Of a DNA stretch of 64,000 nucleotides, positions 7,756 through 18,432 are shown in pieces. Location of the stretch: assembly GCA_963834515.1 (NCBI GenBank), contig CAWICB010000003.1, positions 682,001 to 746,000 of the forward strand. The letters run 5' to 3'. Both the position numbers and the translations under genes were made by a program. The notes under the pieces are model-generated. The model was not told the origin of the DNA. It ran no database searches and worked only from the letters and a program-made list of their open reading frames with translations. This DNA comes from RYN-230 sp963834515 (GTDB lineage Bacteria > Actinomycetota > Actinomycetes > Streptosporangiales > Streptosporangiaceae). How positions within the stretch are numbered: the stretch's first letter is position 1; the number at the start of each line of letters is the position of its first letter.

Positions 7756-10284
7756 TTAGCTACCCGGCTCGGCCTCCGCGTCACCCTCCACCACATCATC
7801 GGCTTCCACCTCGGCCTCGACCAGCGCTTCCGCGTTGCGCGCGATGGCCACCACACTGTCCCCGGAGGCCAGGTTCATCAGCCGGACACCCATGGTCTGC
7901 CGGCCGGAGAGCTTGACCTCGGCCGCCGCGGTGCGGATGACGCCGCCCGACGAGGTAATGGCGAACACCTCGTCCTCGGGGTGCACCATCAGCGCGCCGA
8001 CCAGCTCGCCACGCGAGTCGGTGATCCGGGCCGTGAGCACGCCGCGGCCGCCGCGGCCCTGCACCGGGTACTGGTCGGCCGGGGTCCGCTTGGCGTACCC
8101 GCCGCCCGTGGCCACCATGACGTCGGCCCCGTTACGCAGCACGTGCATGTCGAGCAGCTGGTCGGCGTCGGTGAACCGCATGCCGATCACCCCGGACGTG
8201 GCCCGGCCCATCGGGCGCAGCGCCTCGTCGGTGGCGTGGAACCGGATGGCCTGCGCCTTCCGGCTGACCAGCAGCAGGTCGTCCTCGGGCGAGACCAGCC
8301 GGGCCGCGATGACCTCGTCGTCGTCCCGCAGGTTGATCGCGATGATGCCACCGGACCGGGGCGAGTCGAAGTCGGTGAGCAGCGACTTCTTGACCATCCC
8401 GGTACGGGTGGCGATGACCAGGTAGGTCGCGACCGAATAGTCCGGGATCGCGAGCACCTCGGCGATCCGCTCGTCGGGCTGGAACGCGAGCAGGTTGGCC
8501 ACATGCTGGCCGCGGGCGTCCCGCGCCGTATCGGGCAGTTCATACGCCTTGGCCCGGTACACCCGCCCCTTGTTGGTGAAGAACAGGATCCACCGGTGCG
8601 TGGTGGTGACGAAAAAATGGTCCACGATGTCGTCGGTGCGCAGCTGCGCGCCGCGCACGCCCTTGCCGCCGCGGCGCTGCGCCCGGTACAGGTCGGTCTT
8701 GGTGCGCTTGGCGTAGCCGCCGCGCGTGATGGTGACGACCACGTCCTCTTCGGCGATCAGGTCCTCGTCGGTCACATCGCCGTCGTACGGGATGATCCGG
8801 GTACGCCGCTCGTCCCCGTAGCGGTCCACGATCTCGCCAAGCTCGTCGCCCACGATCTGGCGCTGCCGCTCCGGCGAGGCCAGGATGGCCTCGTAGTCGG
8901 CGATCTTGGCCATCAGTTCCTCGAACTCGTCGGCCAGCGCCTGGCGCTCCAGGGCGGCCAGCCGGCGCAGCTGCATGTCGAGGATGGCCCGGGCCTGGAT
9001 CTCGTCAATCTCCAGCAGTTCCATCAGCCCCTGCTGGGCGACCGCGGCCGACTCGCTGCCCCGGATCAGCGCGATGACCTCGTCGATCCGGTCGATCGCC
9101 TTGAGCAGCGCGCTGACAATGTGCGCCCGCTCCTGGGCCTGGCGCAGCAGGTACCGGGTGCGCCGGACTACGACCTCGATCTGGTGCGTCACCCAGTACC
9201 GGATCAGCTGGTCCAGCCGCAGCGTGCGGGGCACGCCATCAACCAGCGCGAGCATGTTGGCGCCGAACGTGTCCTGCAGCTGGGTGTGCTTGTACAGGTT
9301 GTTCAGCACGACCTTGGCCACCGCGTCCCGCTTGAGCACGATGACCAGCCGCTGGCCGGTGCGGCCGCTGCTCTCGTCCCGGACGTCGGCGATGCCGCTG
9401 ACCTTGCCGTCCCGCACCAGCTCGGCGATCTTAGAGGCCAGGTTGTCCGGGTTGACCTGGTACGGCAGCTCGGTGACGATCAGGCAGGCCCGGCCCCGGG
9501 CATCCTCGTCGATGTCCACCACGGCGCGCATGGTGATCGAGCCACGCCCGGTCCGGTAGGCGTCCTCAATGCCGCGGCGGCCCACGATCAGGGCGCGGGT
9601 CGGGAAGTCGGGGCCCTTGACCCGCTCGAGCAGTGCCTCGAGCAGTGCCTCGTCACTGGTTTCGAAATTGTCCAGGTACCACCGCACCCCGGCGGCCACC
9701 TCACGCAGGTTGTGCGTGGGGATGTTGGTCGCCATCCCGACCGCGATGCCCTGCGACCCGTTGACCAGCAGGTTCGGGAACCGGCTGGGCAGCACGGTGG
9801 GTTCCGGGGTCCGGCCGTCGTAGTTGGGCCGGAAGTTGACGGTGTCCTTGTCGATGTCCCGGAGCATCTCCATGGCCAGCGGGGCCAGCCGGCACTCGGT
9901 GTACCGCATGGCGGCAGGCGGGTCGTTGCCGGGGGAGCCGAAGTTGCCCTGGCTGTCGATCAGCGGCATCCGCATCGACCACGGCTGGGCCATCCGGACC
10001 AGCGCGTCGTAGATGGCCGAGTCGCCGTGCGGGTGATACTGGCCCATCACATCGCCGACCACCCGGGAGCACTTGAAGTAGCCCCGGTCCGGCCGGTAAC
10101 CGCCGTCGTACATCGCCCACAGGATGCGGACGTGCACCGGCTTGAGGCCATCGCGCACATCGGGCAGGGCCCGGCCGACAATGACCGACATCGCGTAGTC
10201 GATGTAGCTGCGCTGCATCTCCACCTGGATGTCAACCGGTTCAGTCCGGTCCCGTGGGCCCCCGGTGGTGTCCAGCTCAGTCAC
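7756..10284 (-). CDS. gyrA: DNA gyrase subunit A
   Basis: GyrA cuts and rejoins DNA in the heterotetrameric gyrase that introduces negative supercoils. The 842-residue protein has the winged-helix region with the catalytic tyrosine in AAMRYTECRL, the quinolone-determining stretch HPHGDSAIYDALVRMAQ (Ser and Asp at the usual resistance positions, so wild-type-like) and the GyrA box QRRGGKG at the start of the C-terminal beta-pinwheel. GTG at 10284 is chosen because GGAGAGG sits about nine bases upstream. A TTG at 10293 abuts that site and is too close. It is the last core gene of the dnaN-recF-gyrB-gyrA cluster. Confidence 0.97.
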   Translation of the reverse strand: MTELDTTGGPRDRTEPVDIQVEMQRSYIDYAMSVIVGRALPDVRDGLKPVHVRILWAMYDGGYRPDRGYFKCSRVVGDVMGQYHPHGDSAIYDALVRMAQPWSMRMPLIDSQGNFGSPGNDPPAAMRYTECRLAPLAMEMLRDIDKDTVNFRPNYDGRTPEPTVLPSRFPNLLVNGSQGIAVGMATNIPTHNLREVAAGVRWYLDNFETSDEALLEALLERVKGPDFPTRALIVGRRGIEDAYRTGRGSITMRAVVDIDEDARGRACLIVTELPYQVNPDNLASKIAELVRDGKVSGIADVRDESSGRTGQRLVIVLKRDAVAKVVLNNLYKHTQLQDTFGANMLALVDGVPRTLRLDQLIRYWVTHQIEVVVRRTRYLLRQAQERAHIVSALLKAIDRIDEVIALIRGSESAAVAQQGLMELLEIDEIQARAILDMQLRRLAALERQALADEFEELMAKIADYEAILASPERQRQIVGDELGEIVDRYGDERRTRIIPYDGDVTDEDLIAEEDVVVTITRGGYAKRTKTDLYRAQRRGGKGVRGAQLRTDDIVDHFFVTTTHRWILFFTNKGRVYRAKAYELPDTARDARGQHVANLLAFQPDERIAEVLAIPDYSVATYLVIATRTGMVKKSLLTDFDSPRSGGIIAINLRDDDEVIAARLVSPEDDLLLVSRKAQAIRFHATDEALRPMGRATSGVIGMRFTDADQLLDMHVLRNGADVMVATGGGYAKRTPADQYPVQGRGGRGVLTARITDSRGELVGALMVHPEDEVFAITSSGGVIRTAAAEVKLSGRQTMGVRLMNLASGDSVVAIARNAEALVEAEVEADDVVEGDAEAEPGS

Positions 10285-10341
10285 GTATAACAACCTCTCC
10301 TGTGGCCACGGGGCGGCCCGCGGCCATAATGATGCCGTCCG

Positions 10342-12306
<1,965 letters not shown>

Positions 12307-12411
12307 GAGCAAGCTCCTCTTGGCATAGATAATGCGCTGCAGGGCGCAGCGGCCTGAACGGCCATCGGGCCCCCGGGCGCAGTCCTATTTTACCTGGGAG
12401 AACCTTCAGTC

Positions 12412-12963
12412 TCAGCCGTACGTGTCGCGTGGCCCGCGACTGCCGCGAACACGCCATTCACCGGGCCGGCGCGGCTGCTCCGGGCCGCGGACTTTGACCC
12501 GCGTCACAGCGGCGCTGCCCAGCTCGGTGTTGAGCCGCCGGATCAGCGTCCCGGCCAGCAGCCGGACCTGGGTGGCCCACGCGGTTGAGTCGGCGATGAC
12601 CACCAGCTCACCGCCCTCCAGCCGGTCCGGCCGGGTGTGTGCGGCCAGGTCAGCACCGACAATCTCCGGCCAGCGGCCGAACACCGAGCCCACCGCGGCC
12701 GCGCCCTGCCAGCCCTGGTCCTTAAGCAGCCCGGCGAACGCCGCCCGCAGCGGGGTCGGGTCTCTGCTATCCCGGGGCGGCGACCCCCCGGAACCCCCCG
12801 CGCGGCCCTGGCCCGGCGGGGGCCCGCCTCCGGCGCGCCCCCCCTCGCCAGAGAAGGTGCGCGACCGCTGGAAGGCCGGCGTGTCGCCGCGAGTCCTGGC
12901 GTCCTCCTTCGCGGCCGCCAAGGCTTCGCGGGCCCGCTGGGCCCGGTCCGGGTCAGCTGGCAC
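12412..12963 (-). CDS. DUF721 protein, DciA-like candidate helicase loader
   Basis: The C-terminal ~100 residues are the DUF721 domain (VFGRWPEIVGADLAAHTRP, LVVIADSTAWATQVRLLAGT), a KH-like fold shared with DciA, the protein that loads the replicative helicase DnaB in bacteria lacking DnaC. The N-terminal ~70 residues are charged and Gly/Pro-rich. GTG at 12963 overlaps the recF stop by 11 bases. The Gly/Pro stretch at residues ~50-65 is encoded by a palindromic repeat that also occurs elsewhere in the window (see the repeat at 12768-12799). Helicase loading is inference from the family. Confidence 0.88.
   Translation of the reverse strand: MPADPDRAQRAREALAAAKEDARTRGDTPAFQRSRTFSGEGGRAGGGPPPGQGRAGGSGGSPPRDSRDPTPLRAAFAGLLKDQGWQGAAAVGSVFGRWPEIVGADLAAHTRPDRLEGGELVVIADSTAWATQVRLLAGTLIRRLNTELGSAAVTRVKVRGPEQPRRPGEWRVRGSRGPRDTYG
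12768..12799. repeat. GC-rich palindromic repeat inside the DUF721 gene
   Basis: This segment (CCCGGGGCGGCGACCCCC followed by CGGAACCCCCCG) is nearly identical to the reverse complement of the intergenic hairpin at 45775-45807, apart from one extra base and one substitution. It lies inside the coding frame and codes for the Gly/Pro/Arg-rich linker before the DUF721 domain, which suggests a small dispersed palindromic element that inserted without breaking the frame. Confidence 0.5.
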
Positions 12964-14068
12964 GGCTCACCACCCCGTCCGCCACGTCGAACCGGGCGCC
13001 CTGCAGGCTGGCCGGCACGTCGGCGGGCACGGCCGCGGTGACCAGCACCTGCTCGGCGCCGCCCACCAGCCGGGCCAGCCGGTCCCGGCGGGCGGTGTCG
13101 AGCTCGGCGAACACGTCGTCCAGCAGCAGCACCGGATCGTCGCCGTCGGCCCGCAGCAGCTCATAGGCGGCCAGCCGGAGCGCCAGGGCCATCGACCACG
13201 ACTCGCCGTGACTGGCATAGCCGCGGGCCGGCAGCGTGCCGATGGTCAGCTCCAGGTCGTCCCGGTGCGGGCCGACCAGGCAGATCCCGCGGTCGAGTTC
13301 GTCGGCCCGGGACCGGGCCAGCGCGTCGCGCAGCCGGCTGGCCAGCACGTCACGATCAGTAGATTCTCCACTATCGTCAACACCTCGTTGACGGTAATTA
13401 ATCCCGGCCGCGCCGTCCTCGCCGGACACCGCCGCGTAGGCCTTGACCACCAGCGGGCGGAGCGTCCCGGTCAGGCCCAGCCGCCCGGCCAGCAGTTCCA
13501 CCCCGCTGCGGACCAGGTGCTCGTCCCACGTCTCGAGCGCGCCATCCGGCAGCCGGCGGGCCCGGGCCGACTTCAGCAGCGCGGTGCGCTGCCGCACCAC
13601 CCGCTCGTAGTCCGACCGGACCGCGGCGTACCGCGGCGCCGCGGTGACCAGCAGCTCGTCCAGGTACCGGCGGCGCTGGTCCGGGTCACCCTTGGCCAGG
13701 GTCAGGTCCTCCGGGGCGAACAGCACCGTGCGCAGGACGCCGAGCACCTGGCGCGGCCGCGGCACGGCCACCCGGTTGACCCGGGCCCGGTTGGCCCGGC
13801 CAGGGTTGATCTCGATCTCGACCAGCGAGTCACGCTCCGCGGACGTGATCGCGGCGCGCAGGATGGCCCGTTCCGCGCCCTGCCGGACCAGCGGCGCGTC
13901 GCTGCTGACCCGGTGGCTGCCCAGGGTGGCGACGTACCCGGCCGCCTCGACCAGGTTGGTCTTGCCCTGCCCGTTCTGGCCGATGAGCGTGCTGACCCCG
14001 GGGCCGAGGGTCAGCTCCGCCGCCGCGTAGGACCGGAAATCGGTAAGCGCGAGGCGGGTCAGGTGCAC
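12953..14068 (-). CDS. recF: DNA replication/repair protein RecF
   Basis: RecF is an SMC-like ATPase that binds gapped DNA and helps RecOR load RecA. The 371-residue protein shows Walker A GQNGQGKTNLVEA, the signature region GYASHGESWSMALALRLAAY and Walker B PVLLLDDVFAELD, plus the family opening LTRLALTDFRSYAAAELTL. GTG at 14068 follows dnaN by 13 bases. The stop overlaps the next gene by 11 bases, so translation is coupled. Confidence 0.96.
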   Translation of the reverse strand: MHLTRLALTDFRSYAAAELTLGPGVSTLIGQNGQGKTNLVEAAGYVATLGSHRVSSDAPLVRQGAERAILRAAITSAERDSLVEIEINPGRANRARVNRVAVPRPRQVLGVLRTVLFAPEDLTLAKGDPDQRRRYLDELLVTAAPRYAAVRSDYERVVRQRTALLKSARARRLPDGALETWDEHLVRSGVELLAGRLGLTGTLRPLVVKAYAAVSGEDGAAGINYRQRGVDDSGESTDRDVLASRLRDALARSRADELDRGICLVGPHRDDLELTIGTLPARGYASHGESWSMALALRLAAYELLRADGDDPVLLLDDVFAELDTARRDRLARLVGGAEQVLVTAAVPADVPASLQGARFDVADGVVSRAS

Positions 14069-14081
14069 ACCAGGAGCCTAT

Positions 14082-15215
14082 TCATCCACCCAGGCGGATC
14101 GGCATCAGCAGGTAGCGGTAGTCGGGCTGCTCGTCCGGCGCGGGCTTGCCGGTGATCAGGGCCGGCTTGCCCGGCTCGGTGAACGAGATCCGGGCCACGT
14201 CGGAGTCCAGCGCGGTCAGCCCGTCCAGCAGGTACTGCGGGTTGAACGCGATCTGGATGTCGTCGCCCTCGAAGCTGGCCTCGATGACCTCGACCGCCTG
14301 GGCCTCGTCCCCGGTGCCGGCCTCCAGCACCAGCTGGCCGGGGGAGAACGACAGCCGCACCGCGGTGTTCCGCTCAGCCACCAGGGCGACCCGCTTGACC
14401 GCCTCGGCGAACGGCCCGGCGGCCAGTTCGGCCACCGACTTCACCTGGTTCGGCAGCAGCGCCTGGTAGCGCGGGAAGTCACCGCCGAGCAGCCGGGTGG
14501 TGGTGCGCCTGCCGGCCCCCTCGAACCCGATCATGCCCTCGCCGCCGGCCCCCTCCTCGCCGGGCAGGGCCAGCGCGATGGACACCTCGGCACCCGCCGT
14601 GAGCGCCCGCGCGGTCTCGGCCAGCGCCCGGGCCGGCACCAGGACCGCGGCCGACAGGTCCGGCCGGGCCGGGCTCCAGCGCAGTTCGCGGACGGCCAGC
14701 CGGTACCGGTCGGTGGACACCAGGGTGAGCGTTTCGCCCTCGATCTCGATCCGGACGCCGGTCAGCGCGGGCAGCGTGTCGTCGCGGCCGGCCGCGGTGG
14801 CCGACTGGCTCACCGCGGACGCGAACGCGTCGCTGCCGATGGACCCGGCCGCGGGCGGCATCGGAGGCAGCGACGGGTAGTCCTCGGACGGCATGGTGAG
14901 CAGGGTGAACGTGGCGCTGCCGCAGGTCAGCGTGGCGCGCGCACCGTCCGAGGTGATGTCCACCGGCCGGGCCGGCAGGCTGCGGGTGATCTCCGCCAGC
15001 AGCCGCCCGGAGACCAGCACATCGCCCGCCTCTTCCGTGCTGACCGGCACGGTCGCCTGCGCCGACACGTCGTAGTCGAAGCTGGACAGGGTCAGCTCGC
15101 CGGCCGCCTGCAGCCGGATGCCCGCCAGCACCGGGACGGCGGGCCGGGCCGGCAGGGCCCGGGCGGTCCAGGCCACGGCCTCGGCCAGTACGTCGCGTTC
15201 CACCTGGATCTTCAC
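14082..15215 (-). CDS. dnaN: DNA polymerase III beta subunit (sliding clamp)
   Basis: The beta clamp encircles DNA and tethers polymerase III. The 377-residue protein starts VKIQVERDVLAEAVAWTAR, has the three repeated clamp domains with STDRYRLAVRELRW in the second, and ends DYRYLLMPIRLGG with the family's PMR(L/I) tail. GTG at 15215 is preceded by GGGAGGCAGG. The open frame extends to 15419 but lacks family character and covers the origin. recF follows after 13 bases. Confidence 0.97.
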   Translation of the reverse strand: MKIQVERDVLAEAVAWTARALPARPAVPVLAGIRLQAAGELTLSSFDYDVSAQATVPVSTEEAGDVLVSGRLLAEITRSLPARPVDITSDGARATLTCGSATFTLLTMPSEDYPSLPPMPPAAGSIGSDAFASAVSQSATAAGRDDTLPALTGVRIEIEGETLTLVSTDRYRLAVRELRWSPARPDLSAAVLVPARALAETARALTAGAEVSIALALPGEEGAGGEGMIGFEGAGRRTTTRLLGGDFPRYQALLPNQVKSVAELAAGPFAEAVKRVALVAERNTAVRLSFSPGQLVLEAGTGDEAQAVEVIEASFEGDDIQIAFNPQYLLDGLTALDSDVARISFTEPGKPALITGKPAPDEQPDYRYLLMPIRLGG

Positions 15216-15636
15216 AGGAACCTGCCTCCCGTTCTGGTGAATGTGCGCCCAGGCGCCAACACCGGTTTCAAGCTGCCCGCCCCGTGGGTATCCCCGGACT
15301 GGATCACCAGCCTTCCCGGGGTACCCGGCCCGGGGCCAGCCTGATACGTAGTTGATTTCTCTATTAGATACAAGTACGTAGTCGCAATAGGGTCGGTGGA
15401 CGCTGGGGACAGCTGGCATTCCCCCAGTTCAGCGCCGGAATCAGGGTCCACAGGGGCTGTGCGGCGGCGGCCCGCTGCGGGGGATGAGCTGGGGACGGGG
15501 AACTGGTGCCGCGGGATTCCCCAGCCGGTGCCCACCGCTTTAGTGGCGTTGTCCCCTGATAGTCCCAACCCTGTCCACAGGGATTTCCACAGCCTGTGTG
15601 TACCCATTGTTACAGCCCGCGCTGTTCTGTACTCGT
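15216..15636. other. Probable chromosomal origin oriC (dnaA-dnaN intergenic region)
   Basis: The 421 bases between dnaN and the dnaA stop hold no gene. They contain near-consensus DnaA boxes (consensus TTGTCCACA): CTGTCCACA at 15571-15579, GGGTCCACA at 15444-15452, TTGTCCCCT at 15549-15557 and ATTTCCACA at 15583-15591. An AT-rich island at about 15341-15391 contains two TACGTAGT repeats (15345-15352 and 15375-15382) and is a candidate unwinding element. The location is that of oriC in most actinobacteria. No perfect box was found here, so the exact origin is an inference. Confidence 0.65.
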
Positions 15637-17229
15637 TCACCCGGACCGTGCCTGTTGTTTGATTCGGTTAGTGAGTTCGGTTACCTGGTTGTAGATCGAC
15701 CGGCGCTCAGCCATCAGGTTCCGGATCTTCCGGTCCGCGTGCATGACCGTGGTGTGGTCCCGGCCGCCGAATTGCTGGCCGATCTTGGGCAGCGACAGGT
15801 CGGTCAGCTCCCGGCACAGGTACATGGCGATCTGCCGGGCGGTGACCAGTACCCGGGACCGGGATGTGCCGCACAGGTCGTCGATGGACAGCCCGAAGTA
15901 GGACGCGGTCTGACCCATGATCGTGGCCGCGGTGATCTCCGGGCCCTGCGCCTCCGGGATCAGGTCCTTGAGCACGATCTCGGCCAGCTGCAGGTCGACC
16001 GACTGGCGGTTGAGGCTGGCGAACGCGGTGACCCGGATCAGCGCGCCTTCCAGTTCCCGGATGTTGGTGGAAATCCGGGAGGCGATGTACTCCAGTGCCT
16101 CCGGCGGGGCGTTCAGGCCCTCCTGCACCGCCTTCTTGCGCAGGATCGCGATGCGGGTCTCCAGCTCGGGCGGCTGCACGTCGGTGATCAGCCCCCACTC
16201 GAACCGGCTGCGCAGCCGGTCCTCCAGGGTGACCAGCCGCTTGGGCGCGCGGTCGCTGGATATCACGATCTGCTTACTGGCGTTATGCAACGTATTGAAG
16301 GTGTGGAAGAACTCCTCCTGGGTTCCTTCCTTGTTTTCCAGGAACTGGATGTCGTCCACCAGCAGCACGTTGACGTCGCGGTACCGGCGGCGGAACCCGT
16401 CCTGCTTGCCGTCCCGGATCATGTTGATGAAGTCGTTGGTGAACTCTTCCGAGCTCACGTAGCGGACCTTTACCCCCTGGTACAGGCTCTGCGCGTAGTG
16501 CCCGATCGCGTGCAGCAGGTGGGTCTTGCCCAGGCCGGAGTCGCCGTAGACGAACAGCGGGTTGTAGGCCTTGGCGGGCGCCTCCGCCACCGCCACCGCG
16601 GCGGCGTGCGCGAACCGGTTGCTGGAGCCGATCACGAACGTCTCGAACGTGTACTTGGGGTTGAGCCGGGCCTGGGTGGGCCGCGGCGTCCCGGGCAGCG
16701 CGGCGTGCGGGCCCGTGCCGTGCGGGCCGCCCGTGGCGAGCGGGCCGGCGTTAAGTGGCCCCGTGGCCAGCGGACCGGTGGCCGGGTGCGGCGGCCGGTC
16801 GGCCAGCGGGTCGAACGGGCCACCGCCGGGTGCGGCCCCGTTGCGGCCGGCCGCGTCCAGGGCGCCGGGCTGGCGCGGGATGGCCGGGTGCAGCTCGTCC
16901 TGGCCGGCCGGGATCTGGCCTGGCCCGGGCTCGGCTGGCGGCGGCGCGGCGAACGAGCTGGCCGCGGAGATGGCGGTGGGATCGACCGTGACGGCCAGCT
17001 GGATGCTGCGGCCCAGCTCGCGGGAGAGCGCGTGGGTGATCAGCGCGCGCAGCCGCGTCTCCAGCTGTTCCTTGACGAACTCGTTGGGCGTGGCGATCAG
17101 CGCCGTGTTCTCCACCAGCCCGAGCGGGCGGGTCAACTTGAGCCACGCCCGCTGATGCGGCTCGATCTGCATGGTCGCGAGTTCTTCCAGGGACCGTGCC
17201 CATACCTCCGCGAGGTCCGTTTCACTCAC
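15637..17229 (-). CDS. dnaA: Chromosomal replication initiator protein DnaA
   Basis: DnaA binds DnaA boxes, melts oriC and recruits DnaB. The 530-residue protein has N-terminal domain I (VWARSLEELATMQIEPHQRA), a Pro/Gly-rich linker of about 110 residues typical of actinobacteria, AAA+ motifs (Walker A GDSGLGKTHLLHAIGHYAQ, Walker B VLLVDDIQFLENKEGTQEEF, sensor region VISSDRAPKRL) and the domain IV signature GGRDHTTVMHADRKI. GTG at 17229 (VSETDLAEV) has GAGGGG upstream. Upstream DnaA boxes suggest autoregulation. Confidence 0.98.
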   Translation of the reverse strand: MSETDLAEVWARSLEELATMQIEPHQRAWLKLTRPLGLVENTALIATPNEFVKEQLETRLRALITHALSRELGRSIQLAVTVDPTAISAASSFAAPPPAEPGPGQIPAGQDELHPAIPRQPGALDAAGRNGAAPGGGPFDPLADRPPHPATGPLATGPLNAGPLATGGPHGTGPHAALPGTPRPTQARLNPKYTFETFVIGSSNRFAHAAAVAVAEAPAKAYNPLFVYGDSGLGKTHLLHAIGHYAQSLYQGVKVRYVSSEEFTNDFINMIRDGKQDGFRRRYRDVNVLLVDDIQFLENKEGTQEEFFHTFNTLHNASKQIVISSDRAPKRLVTLEDRLRSRFEWGLITDVQPPELETRIAILRKKAVQEGLNAPPEALEYIASRISTNIRELEGALIRVTAFASLNRQSVDLQLAEIVLKDLIPEAQGPEITAATIMGQTASYFGLSIDDLCGTSRSRVLVTARQIAMYLCRELTDLSLPKIGQQFGGRDHTTVMHADRKIRNLMAERRSIYNQVTELTNRIKQQARSG

Positions 17230-17593
17230 TCGTCGTTCACCCCTCGCGCTCCCACATCTGATCAACAGCTTTGTCCACAGCTTGTGCACGCCGGATGTCG
17301 CGGTGTGCACGGATCGCGCTGAACCTGGTGCCCACGGACGGGCGGTGGTCCGCGTGCCCGGCCTCCCCCAGCCGGAGTGGTTGTCCACAGCCTAGGGTCC
17401 TCGGTTGCCGGGTGTTCGGCAAACGTCTCTTCCTGGGACACGCTGGTTTGACCCGTGCCCGGGAGTGCGCGTAACGTGAACAGGCCCAGCCACTATCACA
17501 GTGGTTCTGCCTGCATGCGCGGCTATCGCTCGCCGGTGCCGATGAGCGAGCCCCGATGAGCGAGCGCAGCAAAGCCCGTAACCTGGAGTTCTC
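17230..17593. promoter_or_regulatory. dnaA/rpmH divergent promoter region with two perfect DnaA boxes
   Basis: This 364-base gene-free stretch lies between the divergent dnaA and rpmH genes. It carries two exact TTGTCCACA boxes at 17271-17279 and 17381-17389, and a weaker TTGTGCACG at 17282-17290. An imperfect inverted repeat CCACTATCACAGTGG is at about 17491-17505. The boxes near the dnaA start fit autorepression by DnaA, and part of the origin function could lie here. Confidence 0.7.
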
Positions 17594-17731
17594 GTGAGCA
17601 AGCGTACGTTTCAGCCGAACAACCGACGGCGTGCTAAGACGCACGGGTTCCGGCTTCGCATGCGGACCCGGGCTGGCCGCGCCGTCCTGTCCGCGCGGCG
17701 GCGCAAGGGCCGCGCGCGGGTCAGTGTCTGA
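17594..17731 (+). CDS. rpmH: 50S ribosomal protein L34 (bL34)
   Basis: The 45-residue, very basic protein VSKRTFQPNNRRRAKTHGFR continues with RMRTRAGRAVLSARRRKGR, which is the full L34 signature. It starts at GTG 17594. L34 is a small component of the large ribosomal subunit and heads the conserved rpmH-rnpA-yidD-yidC cluster on the plus strand. Confidence 0.97.
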   Translation: MSKRTFQPNNRRRAKTHGFRLRMRTRAGRAVLSARRRKGRARVSV

Positions 17732-17761
17732 CCGGCGCATGCCGTCCCGCGGAGGTCAGCC

Positions 17762-18124
17762 TTGCTTCCCGCAGCGGCCCGGATCCGGCGGCACGAGGAC
17801 TTCTCCGCCGCCATCCGGCGTGGTAGCCGGGCCGGCCGCGCGCTGCTGACCGGGCACCTGCTGGTCCGGGCGGACGAACCGGGGCCGCCCCGGGCCGGTT
17901 TCATCGTGAGCCGCGCGGTGGGTGGGGCGGTGGTCCGGAACAAGGTGCGCAGGCGGCTCCGCGAACTGGTTCGCCGACGGATGGACTCACTGCCGGCAGG
18001 TAGCCTTCTTGTGGTCCGCGCGAATCCGCGGGCCGCGACCGCGCGCCAGTCGGATCTCGCCGCCGAACTCGACCTGGTGATCGATACGTTGCTCCGGCGG
18101 CAGGTGGGGGCGCTGAGCCGATGA
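17762..18124 (+). CDS. rnpA: Ribonuclease P protein component
   Basis: The 120-residue basic protein contains RRHEDFSAAIRRGSRAGR and the central RNR-type motif VSRAVGGAVVRNKVRRRLRE, which binds RNase P RNA for 5' maturation of tRNAs. It begins with TTG at 17762, 30 bases after rpmH. Its stop overlaps yidD by four bases (ATGA). Confidence 0.95.
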   Translation: MLPAAARIRRHEDFSAAIRRGSRAGRALLTGHLLVRADEPGPPRAGFIVSRAVGGAVVRNKVRRRLRELVRRRMDSLPAGSLLVVRANPRAATARQSDLAAELDLVIDTLLRRQVGALSR

Positions 18125-18432
18125 CCAGCTCAGGCGGGATGAACGCAGCCAGCGGGCGGCCCGGGCCGTCCGCGGCCGCGGCTGTCCTGCTGTGGCTGAT
18201 CGGCGGGTACCGCCGGTTCATCAGCCCGATGCTGGGCGCCAGGTGCCGGTTCGCCCCGTCATGCAGCGCTTACGCCCTGGAGGCGGTGCGCGAGCACGGC
18301 GCGCTGCGGGGCTGCTGGCTGGCCGTGTGCCGGATCGGCCGCTGCCATCCGTTCCACCCTGGCGGCTACGACCCGGTGCCGCCCCGCCGCGTGGGGCACC
18401 TGTCGCCCCCATCGCAAGGAGCTAGTTCGTGA
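18121..18432 (+). CDS. yidD: Membrane protein insertion efficiency factor YidD
   Basis: YidD assists YidC-dependent insertion of membrane proteins. The 103-residue protein contains the conserved YRRFISPMLGARCRFAPSCS, YALEAVREHGALRG and GRCHPFHPGGYDPVP segments with three conserved cysteines. It overlaps rnpA by four bases and the following yidC by four bases, so the three genes are translationally coupled. Confidence 0.95.
   Translation: MTSSGGMNAASGRPGPSAAAAVLLWLIGGYRRFISPMLGARCRFAPSCSAYALEAVREHGALRGCWLAVCRIGRCHPFHPGGYDPVPPRRVGHLSPPSQGASS

Noticed and set aside
7750..10290. Long open frame on the plus strand opposite gyrA
   Set aside because: It is a shadow of gyrA produced by the high GC content at third positions, with no family resemblance.
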